NCBI GenBank assembly: GCA_002420185.1
Contig: DIHO01000004.1
Location: 1 to 64,000, forward strand
Direction: 5' to 3'
From: Opitutales bacterium UBA5694
GTDB lineage: Bacteria; Verrucomicrobiota; Verrucomicrobiia; Opitutales; Opitutaceae
Length of the DNA stretch: 64,000 nucleotides
A program made the position numbers and the translations under genes. Position 1 is the stretch's first letter; each line of letters starts with the position of its first letter. The notes beneath the pieces were generated by a model. That model made no database searches. It had not been told where the DNA came from and saw only the letters and a program-made list of their open reading frames with translations. Below, in pieces: positions 8,394-17,291 of the stretch.

Positions 8394-9458
8394 ATGACTT
8401 CTTCTGAGCTTCCCCAATCCTACCTTCTCCGATCTTTTCTCTGGCTCGGAATAACGATCACCGTCTTCTTCATACTCTACATCGGCCAAAAGCTCATAAT
8501 TCCGCTAATTCTGGCAGTTTTCATTTGGTACCTCATCAACGTACTCTCGTTCGCAATAATGAAAATAAAGATCGGGGGGCGATCGCTTCCGGCATCTTTG
8601 CGGTATATCGCCTCGGTGGTGGCGATTGTTGCAATCCTGAGCGTGTTTTTCAATTTCATTACCAATAACGTGAGCGAAGTCGTGCGAGTCGCGCCAGAGT
8701 ATCAAGAAAAAATTGGCCCAATGATTGACAAGGTCTGTGGCTGGCTACCGTTTGAGGAACCCCCTCCAATCAAGGAATTCGTAAACCAGCTGAACTTCAG
8801 CTCAGTACTCAAAATGGTTGCCGGAGCCCTCGGCTCACTTGCTGGAAACGCCGGCCTTATCAGTATCTATGTTGTTTTTCTATTTTTGGAGCAGCGAAGT
8901 TTTGGTCCAAAGATCAAAGGGATGGCTCATGGGAATATAAAAGAAAACGAGGTTTTTAAAATCATCACTCAAATCGACAAGGATACTCGCAAGTACATTG
9001 GTATTAAGACCCTTACTAGCCTAACCACCGGTATGCTGAGTTTCGCGATAATGGCGTCTGTAGGCCTCGATTTCGCCGCGTTCTGGGTAATGCTGATCTT
9101 CTTCTTCAACTTTATTCCAACCGTGGGTTCGATACTCGCTACCGCCTTTCCTTCGATCCTTGCCCTCATCCAATTCGAAGAGCCCACTAAGATTGGTTTC
9201 ACTATTGGAGGCGTCGTGGCTGCCCAAGTTCTAGTGGGGAATTTTCTAGAACCCCGTCTCATGGGAAACTCTTTGAATCTCAGCCCACTCGTGATTCTCC
9301 TTTCCCTCGGTCTTTGGGGATCGCTTTGGGGCGTACCTGGAATGTTCCTGTGTGTACCCATCACAGTGATCGCCATGATCATCTGCTCCCATTTTCAGCA
9401 GACTCGACCCATCGCCGTCCTCCTCTCAGGTGACGGGAAGATCAAGGGGAGCTCCTAG
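8394..9458 (+). CDS. AI-2E family transporter (PerM/TqsA-like permease)
   Basis: This encodes 354 aa with the eight-helix AI-2E_transport (UPF0118) layout. Paired N-terminal helices (SFLWLGITITVFFILYIG; LIIPLILAVFIWYLIN) are followed by a third near residue 75 and a soluble stretch at about 95-145. Further helices carry the family segments FWVMLIFFFNFIPTVGSI, GNFLEPRLMGNSLNLSPLVI and GSLWGVPGMFLCVPI. Length is normal. Characterised members export autoinducer-2 or act in sodium/proton exchange; the substrate here is unknown. The start at ATG 8394 gives the correct N-terminus. No operon partner follows. Confidence 0.92.
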   Translation: MTSSELPQSYLLRSFLWLGITITVFFILYIGQKLIIPLILAVFIWYLINVLSFAIMKIKIGGRSLPASLRYIASVVAIVAILSVFFNFITNNVSEVVRVAPEYQEKIGPMIDKVCGWLPFEEPPPIKEFVNQLNFSSVLKMVAGALGSLAGNAGLISIYVVFLFLEQRSFGPKIKGMAHGNIKENEVFKIITQIDKDTRKYIGIKTLTSLTTGMLSFAIMASVGLDFAAFWVMLIFFFNFIPTVGSILATAFPSILALIQFEEPTKIGFTIGGVVAAQVLVGNFLEPRLMGNSLNLSPLVILLSLGLWGSLWGVPGMFLCVPITVIAMIICSHFQQTRPIAVLLSGDGKIKGSS

Positions 9459-9922
9459 ACTATTTTAGATTTACCAAGATCCCCCACGTCTGGTTCGTGC
9501 CACGAAAAACTCGTGATCGACATCTTGAATTTGGTTGCGGGAACCAAGATCATCGCTGCGCTCTCGAAACTCGCTGAGTTTCCACATTTCATCCCCGACC
9601 TGCCAACAATCGTGTGGACTCGAACTTCCTCACGTAAAACCCGACAAAGCTCGCGAAACGGAATTCTGATAGGCCAACGACTTAACAAGAAAGGAGTATA
9701 GCGTGTTGTTCTCCTTTCAGTATTATTCGTAAATGAGAACAATTATAATCCTGGAAGGAAACTTGCGGGAAATAGCAATCCTTTATGCAATCAGGCCCAA
9801 TACCAGCACAATTGCTCCTGGACAGAACGATCAGAACTTCCAAAAATTCTTATCTCTCCTATGGGTTCTCGGCTTTCGCCAGCGTAGCCTAAAAAAAGGA
9901 GCCAGATCGCTCGCTATTCCAA
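9459..9922. other. Intergenic region after the AI-2E-type permease
   Basis: This is 464 nt between the permease and the convergent ispH. Short open frames exist on both strands (9455-9742 minus; 9513-9701 and 9733-9948 plus). None has recognisable domain content or a plausible start region. Two short hydrophobic runs on the plus strand may be chance. I see no gene here. Confidence 0.45.
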
Positions 9923-11665
9923 CTATGCCATCGCTCTCATACCCGTAATAACCTCATCTAAACTCCTAATTTGCTCAGAATCAAAATAACCATTCACTTT
10001 CGCTATGATCTGTTGAAGCAAACCATCTGGGCAGGAGGCACCTCCAGTGATGAGGATTTTCATAGGGGTGTCTAGCATCGGCAAAAACGCTCGCGTTTCC
10101 ATCCGCCCTTGTTGCGGGTTCTTTGGATCGTATGGAAATATAAAATGTTCTATCCGGGACCGGGATAAAATATTCGACTCTGACTGAATGTAGAAAGCTC
10201 GTTCTCCAAACGCTTTCTCACATATTCGATACAACTGATACGTGTTGGAACTGTTCTTTCCTCCAACAACAATCGCAACGTCCACCGGTTGTTTTATTGC
10301 CTGGCCTAAAGCGTCTTGATTTACTTGGGTCGCGTAACACAGGGTGTCTCCCTTGCTGCTCATCGCCATATGCTCCTCTATATGGGCTATGCCGTATCGG
10401 TCCTCCAAAGCGGACTCGAGAAGCTCGATAATTCCTAGTGTCTCATTGCGAAGAAGAGTAGTCTGATTGACGACTGCCAATTTTGCCAAGTCATCGCTCA
10501 AATCGAAGCCTTCACTGCAACGGGCTTTAAAGGGTAAAAACAACTCCGCCTTCTCGGTTTCATTATCCGCCCTTATCACCTCTGCCAGCAATGCCGCTTC
10601 CTTGAGATCCCGGACGACTATGGAGGGTGCATACTTCGAACTGTTTGAAAAGGTTGCTTTCGTCTCCTCGTGCTCCGCTTTTCCGTGGATCACTACTGTG
10701 AACCCCTTTTGCCCAAAGCGCTTGGCCGCTTTCCAGACTTTTTCCACGAGCATGCACGTAGCATCGTACGCATTCAGCGGGAGTCCCCGCTCGATCAATT
10801 TCACTTTGTCTTCGTCCCGTGCTCCGAAAGCCGGGATAATCACGATGTCTTCATCAGTCAATGAATCCCAATAAGCTACGTCCGTCTCAGGATCCAACAA
10901 AGGCACGCCCTTGTCGCTCTGCAAATAACGAAGCCCCCTCCGTTTCAAATCTTCATTCACGAACGGATTGTGTATTAGCTCGCTAAGCATAAATACTCGC
11001 TTATCCGGATTCGACGCGATCGTCTCGTATGCACGTTCTATCGCATTCTGAACACCAAGACAAAAACCGAAATGACTCGGAAGCAGATACTCAACTGCTC
11101 CAAAATCAAGCCTTGCCGGATCAGTCGCCGAACCCTCTTTCTTCCGCTTGACCGCCTTGATCGCATCACAAAGTGCACTTTGGTACAAGGCCGTCGAGGA
11201 GGCGTCGACGCGATAAACCTCTCTGTTTCTCAGCTTTTCCGATCGAAATCGGTAAATGTATTCCGACTCCTTAAAGTTAAGGTACGGAATCCGAATTGCG
11301 TGTGCTCGAATCATCGGCCCATCCTCAAGAAGCTCTGCTGAAAGTCTTCCATCCTCTTTTCCGTACGCTTCGATCAGTATCAAAGAAGCAGTTTCGCAGC
11401 CTTCAGCCGCCAACGCTGGAGGGATGTCGCAACCATTCACTTTCGAAAAGAATACATAGTGCTTTCCGTTTCGGCAAATGGCTACCGTCACTCCCAATTC
11501 GATCTTCTGAAAAAGTGAATTTACATTAAGTCGTTCAAGCACGTATTGGTCCCGATCTGCCCTTTGAGCACGTCTCAATAGCAACTTGTTGTTTTCCAAA
11601 AACAAGTAGAGTCTATGATCCGGGTTCGATGGGTCGTAGGCCGGCAATTCACTCTTTGTGATCAT
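9923..11665 (-). CDS. ispH: 4-hydroxy-3-methylbut-2-enyl diphosphate reductase with a long N-terminal extension
   Basis: This catalyses the last step of the MEP pathway, reducing HMBPP to IPP and DMAPP at a [4Fe-4S] cluster. The three cluster cysteines are visible in HFGFCLGVQNAIE (about residue 203), YDATCMLVEKVW (about 300) and GGASCPDG (about 550). IHGKAEHEETKATFS and VGGKNSSNTYQL are further family motifs, and the form is the plant/cyanobacterial type. At 580 aa it is far longer than bacterial IspH (310-420). The first 185 or so residues form an extra region (LYLFLENNKLLLRRAQRADR onward) that I do not recognise. The core motifs are in one frame and intact. The cysteine loop reads TCM where TCP is usual. 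The gene lies alone between convergent and divergent neighbours. Confidence 0.92.
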   Translation of the reverse strand: MITKSELPAYDPSNPDHRLYLFLENNKLLLRRAQRADRDQYVLERLNVNSLFQKIELGVTVAICRNGKHYVFFSKVNGCDIPPALAAEGCETASLILIEAYGKEDGRLSAELLEDGPMIRAHAIRIPYLNFKESEYIYRFRSEKLRNREVYRVDASSTALYQSALCDAIKAVKRKKEGSATDPARLDFGAVEYLLPSHFGFCLGVQNAIERAYETIASNPDKRVFMLSELIHNPFVNEDLKRRGLRYLQSDKGVPLLDPETDVAYWDSLTDEDIVIIPAFGARDEDKVKLIERGLPLNAYDATCMLVEKVWKAAKRFGQKGFTVVIHGKAEHEETKATFSNSSKYAPSIVVRDLKEAALLAEVIRADNETEKAELFLPFKARCSEGFDLSDDLAKLAVVNQTTLLRNETLGIIELLESALEDRYGIAHIEEHMAMSSKGDTLCYATQVNQDALGQAIKQPVDVAIVVGGKNSSNTYQLYRICEKAFGERAFYIQSESNILSRSRIEHFIFPYDPKNPQQGRMETRAFLPMLDTPMKILITGGASCPDGLLQQIIAKVNGYFDSEQIRSLDEVITGMRAMA

Positions 11666-11811
11666 GTGCCTCGCATCATTGCCACGGATTTCGCACTTTC
11701 AATCGGAAATCACTTTCAGAATCGGTAATTAAAAGTCGTCTTACCGAGAGGATCATCTTTGTAAGATACGACATTAAGCTCGATTTATCCCCTTTGTCCC
11801 GAAATCCTCAG

Positions 11812-13614
11812 ATGATTCATATGGCTCACGCCTCTCCCAACGTATCAAAAAGCAAGACTAGGATCTTTGCTAAAAAACTGGATCTTTTCCCGCTGGGCAA
11901 GACCACGGCTGGATACAATCGTGCTTTGCTATCAGGCGACCTCCATGCCGCGGTCAACGTCGCCCTGCTCGCTTTTCCCCAAGGCATGGCCTATGCCGTC
12001 ATCGCAGGGCTCCCACTCTCGTACGGCCTTTTCGGCTCCGCTATCGCTTCGATTGTCGGAGTGTGCTTTGCTGGATCTAAGTTCATTGTCCTTGGCCCCA
12101 CCAACGCGACTTCCGTTATGGTCCTCAGTTCGTTCGCCGCATTGGGTATCGCCGGAGATCAAGCCGTGGGATACATTTCTCTGCTATTACTGATGGTTGG
12201 GATCATGATGGTGGTAGGTGCCTATTTAGGAATCGCGACCCTAATTCAATATATTTCTAGAACGGTAATAACTGGATACATCACCGCCGCGGCTGCCCTA
12301 ATCATAGCCAACCAAATCAGAAATACCCTCGGATTCGAATTCGGCGACAGCATCCAGGCGACCACATTCTTTGACGTATTAGCTGCTACCGCTAAAAGCA
12401 TCGACCGGACTCATCTGCCCACCCTCGGACTGAGCGTAATTTCTTTGCTGATCTACCTAGCTTTTCGACGATTTTGTCCGAGGCTCCCCAATGTCGCTTT
12501 TACCCTCATTCTCTCTTCCCTAATAGCGTTCATCGCCCAGAAAATTGAACCGTCGCTACACGTTCAATTGATGCCCAGTCTCAATTTTTCCGACTGGGGG
12601 CCATCCATTCCCATCGTCAACTTTAACACAGTCGACTTGCTAATCACGCCCGCAATGGCGATTGCCCTACTCTGTGTCCTTGAGGGAAACTCGATCGGAA
12701 AATCACTAGCCGCAAGGGAGGGAGCTCGTATTGACAGCAACCAGGAGATGCTTAGTTCCGGGATGGCCAACATCGCTTGCGGACTTCTTTCAGGAATGGC
12801 CGCTTCCGGGTCGCTCACTCGTTCTCAGCTTAATGCCAACAGCGGAGCCACAACCCCGTTGTCTGGATTGTACTCTGGAATCATCGTCCTTATTGGTGCC
12901 ATTCTATTGGGCCCGCTGATTGGATACATTCCTAGTGCTTCTCTCGCGGTTATTGTAGTTACGATAGGGATTTCCCTCATCAACAAGCACCAGCTTAGAA
13001 TGGTCACAAGAACCACTCGTTCGGACAGTATTACATTTTTTGTTACTTTTCTAACGGGGCTCGTGTTCGCATTGGATTTCGCCATCTACACAGGGGCCGT
13101 GTGCTCCATCGCCCTTTTTATCAAGAAAGTCGCCCGTCCGGAAATTGTAGAATATGCCTTCGATGACGAGGGCAAGCTCGGTAAAAGAGAGCGCAAGCCT
13201 GAGGATGAAAACCTAGAGGTTTCCATTGTTCATGTTGAGGGAGAGTTATTCTTCGGGGCATCGGAGTTATTCCGCGACCAGATGCGGCGGGTAAGCGATG
13301 CTGAAAACCTAAAAGTGGTTATCATGAAATTGCGTAACGCCCACAACCTCGATGCCACCAGTTGCATGGCCCTCGAAGAGTTGATCAAATACATGAATGA
13401 GCGTAATCGCATACTCCTCGTCAGCGAAGTTCGCCCCGATACCATGAGAATATTCAAACGATCAGGACTTGTAGACGTTATCAATTCGATAAACCTCTTT
13501 GAAGAGGAGGAATCAAACCCCACCCTCAGCACCGCCAAAGCCCTTAAACGGGCCAAAGACATTATAGGCGACCGAGAAACCAAGGTGTCGATCTATGCCA
13601 CTGATCAGCGCTGA
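11812..13614 (+). CDS. SulP family anion transporter with STAS domain
   Basis: This encodes about 600 aa. It has an N-terminal cytoplasmic stretch, then the SulP membrane domain with family motifs (LLAFPQGMAYAVIAGLPLSYG; AGSKFIVLGPTNATSVMV; GLLSGMAASGSLTRSQLNANSGATTPLSG), about a dozen hydrophobic segments, and a C-terminal STAS domain (about residues 470-570: VSIVHVEGELFFGAS, LDATSCMALEEL). SulP proteins carry sulfate, bicarbonate or other anions, usually with sodium or protons; the substrate here is not decided. A TTG at 11794 extends the frame by six codons, but ATG 11812 or 11821 is the likelier start. No carbonic anhydrase or sulfur-assimilation gene lies nearby. Confidence 0.93.
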   Translation: MIHMAHASPNVSKSKTRIFAKKLDLFPLGKTTAGYNRALLSGDLHAAVNVALLAFPQGMAYAVIAGLPLSYGLFGSAIASIVGVCFAGSKFIVLGPTNATSVMVLSSFAALGIAGDQAVGYISLLLLMVGIMMVVGAYLGIATLIQYISRTVITGYITAAAALIIANQIRNTLGFEFGDSIQATTFFDVLAATAKSIDRTHLPTLGLSVISLLIYLAFRRFCPRLPNVAFTLILSSLIAFIAQKIEPSLHVQLMPSLNFSDWGPSIPIVNFNTVDLLITPAMAIALLCVLEGNSIGKSLAAREGARIDSNQEMLSSGMANIACGLLSGMAASGSLTRSQLNANSGATTPLSGLYSGIIVLIGAILLGPLIGYIPSASLAVIVVTIGISLINKHQLRMVTRTTRSDSITFFVTFLTGLVFALDFAIYTGAVCSIALFIKKVARPEIVEYAFDDEGKLGKRERKPEDENLEVSIVHVEGELFFGASELFRDQMRRVSDAENLKVVIMKLRNAHNLDATSCMALEELIKYMNERNRILLVSEVRPDTMRIFKRSGLVDVINSINLFEEEESNPTLSTAKALKRAKDIIGDRETKVSIYATDQR

Positions 13615-13633
13615 TATCAGACAAAGCTATCCC

Positions 13634-14506
13634 CTACCATTTTAGCGTCGGCGGCAGATATTTGGCGATCAATTCCTCATAGAAGGGCTTTAGTTCACTC
13701 CAAAGAGGGGCTTCAGGACACTTCGTGTACAGATCGAACGGATTGAACCGCTTCACCCAAGGCAGCATTTTTCGGTCATGATCGTCGAGCAAGTGCTCGT
13801 ATGCGCCCTCTCGATGCCAAGCATAAAAACTATGATAGCGGATCATGTATAAAGCGGGATCGGGCAAATAGTTTTTAACGAGATGATACATATACTCGTC
13901 GTGTCCCCAGGACATGTATACATTTCTCAATCCACAACCTTCTTCGTAGATTCCTTGACGCGTATTGTATCGGGCGTCGTTGAAGTCCTGATTAAGCTCG
14001 AAAAATTCTGGGTAGACAATCTTATCACTATACTGACATCCGACGGGAAAAGTGTCTCCCACCACGGCCCATTGGGGTTCGCCATAAATACATAGCAGTT
14101 TTCCTAAATCATGTATCAGTCCAACCAGAACAAACCAATCCTCGCAACCGCGGGAACGAATCGACTCAGACGTCTGTAACAGGTGTTGGATTTGCGGCAG
14201 GTCAATATCCGGATCGGAGTCATCGACGAGAGTGTTAAGCAATTCGAGGGCCTGTATAGTCGTCATCTCTTTCCGCTCTCGTTTTTCTCCTAGAAACTCT
14301 TCCCGCTTCTTCATGACGAAGTCGAAAGACTGATGTTTGTGATTCAGGCGATAAAACTCCCTTACGCAATCCCTAGCCGGATCATCGTAATTGCGGTAGT
14401 TTTCTTTCTTTTTGGATTCAGGTTCCGGATAGGTGGCTGACTCTACGAAATCCTCCCATTGGTCCAATTTATCGAGGGGATTTGATTCGGGTTTTTGTGA
14501 GTTCAT
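13634..14506 (-). CDS. Inositol oxygenase (MIOX family)
   Basis: This encodes 290 aa and matches eukaryotic myo-inositol oxygenase almost end to end. MIOX is a di-iron enzyme that uses O2 to cleave myo-inositol to D-glucuronate. Iron ligands of the HD-type fold are visible: His in DLPQIQHLLQTSESIR, the His-Asp pair in GLIHDLGKLL, His in MSWGHDEYMYHLVKN, His in MIRYHSFYAWH, and a late Asp in FNPFDLYTKC. The substrate segment GEPQWAVVGDTFPVGC is conserved. It is convergent with the SulP gene and divergent from the TIM-barrel gene at 14721, so glucuronate or inositol metabolism may link the pair. The activity is a strong family-based prediction. Confidence 0.9.
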   Translation of the reverse strand: MNSQKPESNPLDKLDQWEDFVESATYPEPESKKKENYRNYDDPARDCVREFYRLNHKHQSFDFVMKKREEFLGEKRERKEMTTIQALELLNTLVDDSDPDIDLPQIQHLLQTSESIRSRGCEDWFVLVGLIHDLGKLLCIYGEPQWAVVGDTFPVGCQYSDKIVYPEFFELNQDFNDARYNTRQGIYEEGCGLRNVYMSWGHDEYMYHLVKNYLPDPALYMIRYHSFYAWHREGAYEHLLDDHDRKMLPWVKRFNPFDLYTKCPEAPLWSELKPFYEELIAKYLPPTLKW

Positions 14507-14720
14507 CGGGTAGTACTTTCTCTTCGAGTTTTGACATTCAGACCGTGGCCAAACTTTTTAAGAGTTTTGATATCCTTCTAATTCGCAATCCTGAAAATTG
14601 GGCTTACCGCACAACTCGCTACTCATAGCAAATTGGACCTTAATTAGGCTTTTCATTGCCCAAGCGGATCGGCTATCTTTCATTCCGTTTTTCAAAGTCT
14701 ACCTGTTGATTTTTTTTAAC

Positions 14721-15737
14721 ATGTCCAAAATCGCTCTCAAAACCAACCTTCAGATCGGTATCGTCCCGACTCACATCAAGTTCGTCGGTGGTCTCGTGCC
14801 CGACGAAAACGGTAAGATGCCTCGCGGCCAAGATGGGAAAATGCTCATCTCCACCGAACTCGAGCAAATCAACCAAACCTCTAGAATCGCCCCCAATTGC
14901 GCTCAAACCGCTGTATTTCCTGGGACAGACGAGGACGACATGAACGAACTGATTGAAGATATCAAGTCGCTGGGTCTTAAGCCCCACATGATCATGATGG
15001 TTGCCGGCGGAAACCCAATGGATCCTGCCGACGAAGACAAGATTGTGCCCAGCCTAGTCGCAGGGCTTGAGGTTGCGAAGAAGCATGGGGTAGAGCACGT
15101 TGCCTCCACTTCGTTTGAGGAGTGGATGAAGCCCGGAGCTGCAACGCTGACGGGAAGTGCATTCGAAGACGCCGTCGCTCAGCTTGTAAAACTCCACACC
15201 CGCGTTTACCACGAAGTGGATATTCTTAATAGTTCCGTCAAGGCTTGGCACATGGAATTTCTCCGAAGAACCGAGTTTCAAACGTTCACCGACATCAGCA
15301 AAGCATGGACCTTTGTGAAGGCAGCCAACGCAGCCATCGGAAAGCCCTTTTTCAAAGTTCTCGTCGACGCCGCTCACTGCGGAGACTCAATTCTCAGCAT
15401 GGAAGAGAATGTCGCCGTGATCCAGGAGATGGGGAAAGCGGATGGATTCAGCATGTTCCACGCCTCAGCAAAAACAACCCGTGGCTGCCTTTCGACCGAC
15501 GATGGTTGGATTGGAAATCTTCTAACTGCCTGTGCAGCAACCGGCAAACTCGAAATCGTTCTCGTCGAGCTTTTTCACCACGAAGATGCCGCCCTGGCGG
15601 GTTTACGGGAAGCGGATCCTCGCCACGGCATCGATACTACTGACGGACGAACCTATTCCGAGACCGTTTGCGATGGCTTGGAAGAAATCGCTCATCGGCT
15701 GAACAATCTAGTCAATCGCAGTATCCTGCCCCGATAA
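14721..15737 (+). CDS. Sugar phosphate isomerase/epimerase-like TIM-barrel protein
   Basis: This encodes 338 aa from ATG 14721 (MSKIALKTNLQIG). The open frame extends upstream to 14598, but that extension is hydrophobic junk and unlikely to be translated. The features are those of the xylose-isomerase-like (AP endonuclease 2) TIM barrel: repeated beta/alpha units and metal-ligand candidates in EVDILN, FKVLVDAAHCGDS and LVELFHHEDAAL. The precise reaction is not recognised. Because it faces the inositol oxygenase gene, a role in inositol, inosose or uronate metabolism is possible, but this is inference. The downstream PQQ-like gene starts 32 nt after it and is probably in the same transcript. 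Confidence 0.7.
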   Translation: MSKIALKTNLQIGIVPTHIKFVGGLVPDENGKMPRGQDGKMLISTELEQINQTSRIAPNCAQTAVFPGTDEDDMNELIEDIKSLGLKPHMIMMVAGGNPMDPADEDKIVPSLVAGLEVAKKHGVEHVASTSFEEWMKPGAATLTGSAFEDAVAQLVKLHTRVYHEVDILNSSVKAWHMEFLRRTEFQTFTDISKAWTFVKAANAAIGKPFFKVLVDAAHCGDSILSMEENVAVIQEMGKADGFSMFHASAKTTRGCLSTDDGWIGNLLTACAATGKLEIVLVELFHHEDAALAGLREADPRHGIDTTDGRTYSETVCDGLEEIAHRLNNLVNRSILPR

Positions 15738-15769
15738 CTCAAGCTCAGGGCACTCAACCCCAACCAGCC

Positions 15770-17161
15770 ATGATTGTCCCAATTCAAATCATTACCCTCC
15801 TTTCTATTTTCCAAATCTCGGTTTTGGCCTCCGATTGGCCTCAGTGGAGAGGCCCCGATAGCAACGGAATCGCAGACGCATCAGATTTGCCAACCGTGTG
15901 GAGCAAATCCAAGAATATCGCCTGGAAAATTGCTCTTCCCGCCTGGAGCGGCTCAACGCCCATTGTTATAGGAAATCGCGTATTTGTGATGTCGCCATCC
16001 AAGCAAGCCCCAAAAAAGGCGGAACTGGAGGTACAGGCCCCGCCCAGTCGCGGTCCTCGCCCGGGCAGAGCCGCTGGCGGCGGGCGACCCCAACGTCGCC
16101 AGCAACAGGGAACCGTAGACGGTCCCGGCGGAAACGAACTACTCATGATATGCCTCTCACGCAAATACGGCACCGAACTGTGGCGAGCTCAAGTCGACTC
16201 AGGAAACGAGCTAAAGCGAAAGCAAAATAACAGTTCCCCCTCGCCTGTTAGCGATGGGAAACACGTCTGGGCGACCACTGGCAACGGAATCGTTCGCGCT
16301 TACACCATCGATGGCAAAGCACTCTGGAAAGTGAGCCTCGAAGAATCCTACGGTGAATTCGGGCTCAACTGGGGATTTGCATCCTCCCCACTTTTGCACG
16401 AGGGAAATCTGGTAATAGGCGTGGTCCGAGGGCAAAATACTGATGAGCCAGGATACGTCGTTGCTTTGGATGGAAAGACCGGGAGAGAAGTTTGGAAAGT
16501 AGATCGTCCTTCCGATGCACCCTATGAATCTAAAGATGCCTACACCACACCCATTCCCATCAAGGTTGATGGGGACACCCAAATCGTGGTTTCCGGCGGG
16601 GCTTACGTAACCAGCCATGACCCGAAAACGGGCAATGAGATTTGGCGTTCAGGTGGTTTGAATCCTGAGGATTCGCGAAACTACCGGATCATCGCTTCCC
16701 CCGTAGCAGCCAACGGAATCGTCTATGCCCCTTCTCGTAAGACTCCCCTCCTAGCGATCAAGGCAGACGGAAAGGGAGATGTCACCGAAAGTCACTTGGC
16801 CTGGAAAATGGAGGACAAAAGCGGGCCAGACGTCCCAACTCCAATCGTAGACGGAAACTACTTCTATGTATTGAATGATTTTGGACAAATTTCTTGCTTT
16901 GAAGCCCAGACCGGAACCGCCATCTGGGGTCCTGAAGAAACCGGAATTGGACGAGTCAGCTCTTCGCCACTACTAGCCGATGGAAAACTCTACCTCGTCG
17001 GCGAAACCGCTGATGTGGCAGTGGTCCAAGCGGGACCAAAGTTCAAGCTGCTCGGCACCAACAGTCTCGACGATAGTTACACGCTATCCTCCCCTGCCGC
17101 AGCCGGAGATCAGATATTCATTCGGACCGGCAAGCACCTCTTTTGTCTGAGCAAGTCGTAG
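15770..17161 (+). CDS. Secreted PQQ-binding-like beta-propeller protein
   Basis: This encodes 463 aa from ATG 15770 (MIVPIQIITLLSIFQISVLA, a signal peptide). The open frame starts further upstream at 15668 but overlaps the TIM-barrel gene, so the later start is preferred. The mature protein opens with SDWPQWRGPDSNG, then repeats propeller blades of the form ALDGKTGREVWKV, AQTGTAIWGPEE and CLSRKYGTELWR. A low-complexity insert rich in Pro, Arg and Gly lies at about residues 90-120. BamB and quinoprotein dehydrogenases share this fold. PQQ binding is not shown here, so a scaffold or sugar-related periplasmic role is equally possible. Confidence 0.85.
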   Translation: MIVPIQIITLLSIFQISVLASDWPQWRGPDSNGIADASDLPTVWSKSKNIAWKIALPAWSGSTPIVIGNRVFVMSPSKQAPKKAELEVQAPPSRGPRPGRAAGGGRPQRRQQQGTVDGPGGNELLMICLSRKYGTELWRAQVDSGNELKRKQNNSSPSPVSDGKHVWATTGNGIVRAYTIDGKALWKVSLEESYGEFGLNWGFASSPLLHEGNLVIGVVRGQNTDEPGYVVALDGKTGREVWKVDRPSDAPYESKDAYTTPIPIKVDGDTQIVVSGGAYVTSHDPKTGNEIWRSGGLNPEDSRNYRIIASPVAANGIVYAPSRKTPLLAIKADGKGDVTESHLAWKMEDKSGPDVPTPIVDGNYFYVLNDFGQISCFEAQTGTAIWGPEETGIGRVSSSPLLADGKLYLVGETADVAVVQAGPKFKLLGTNSLDDSYTLSSPAAAGDQIFIRTGKHLFCLSKS

Positions 17162-17291
17162 AAGCTCAATTATTCAGTTGAGACCTTCAACAAAACTTTG
17201 GGGAGCTGCTTTGGGTCGCGATTGCAATGGACATCCATGCGTTAACAAAATCTTTCGCGGGATTAATCAGCTCCTACAATTTCTATCAAAG

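Noticed and set aside
9455..9948. Several short frames between the AI-2E-type permease and ispH
   Set aside because: Conflicting frames, no family match and no start signal.
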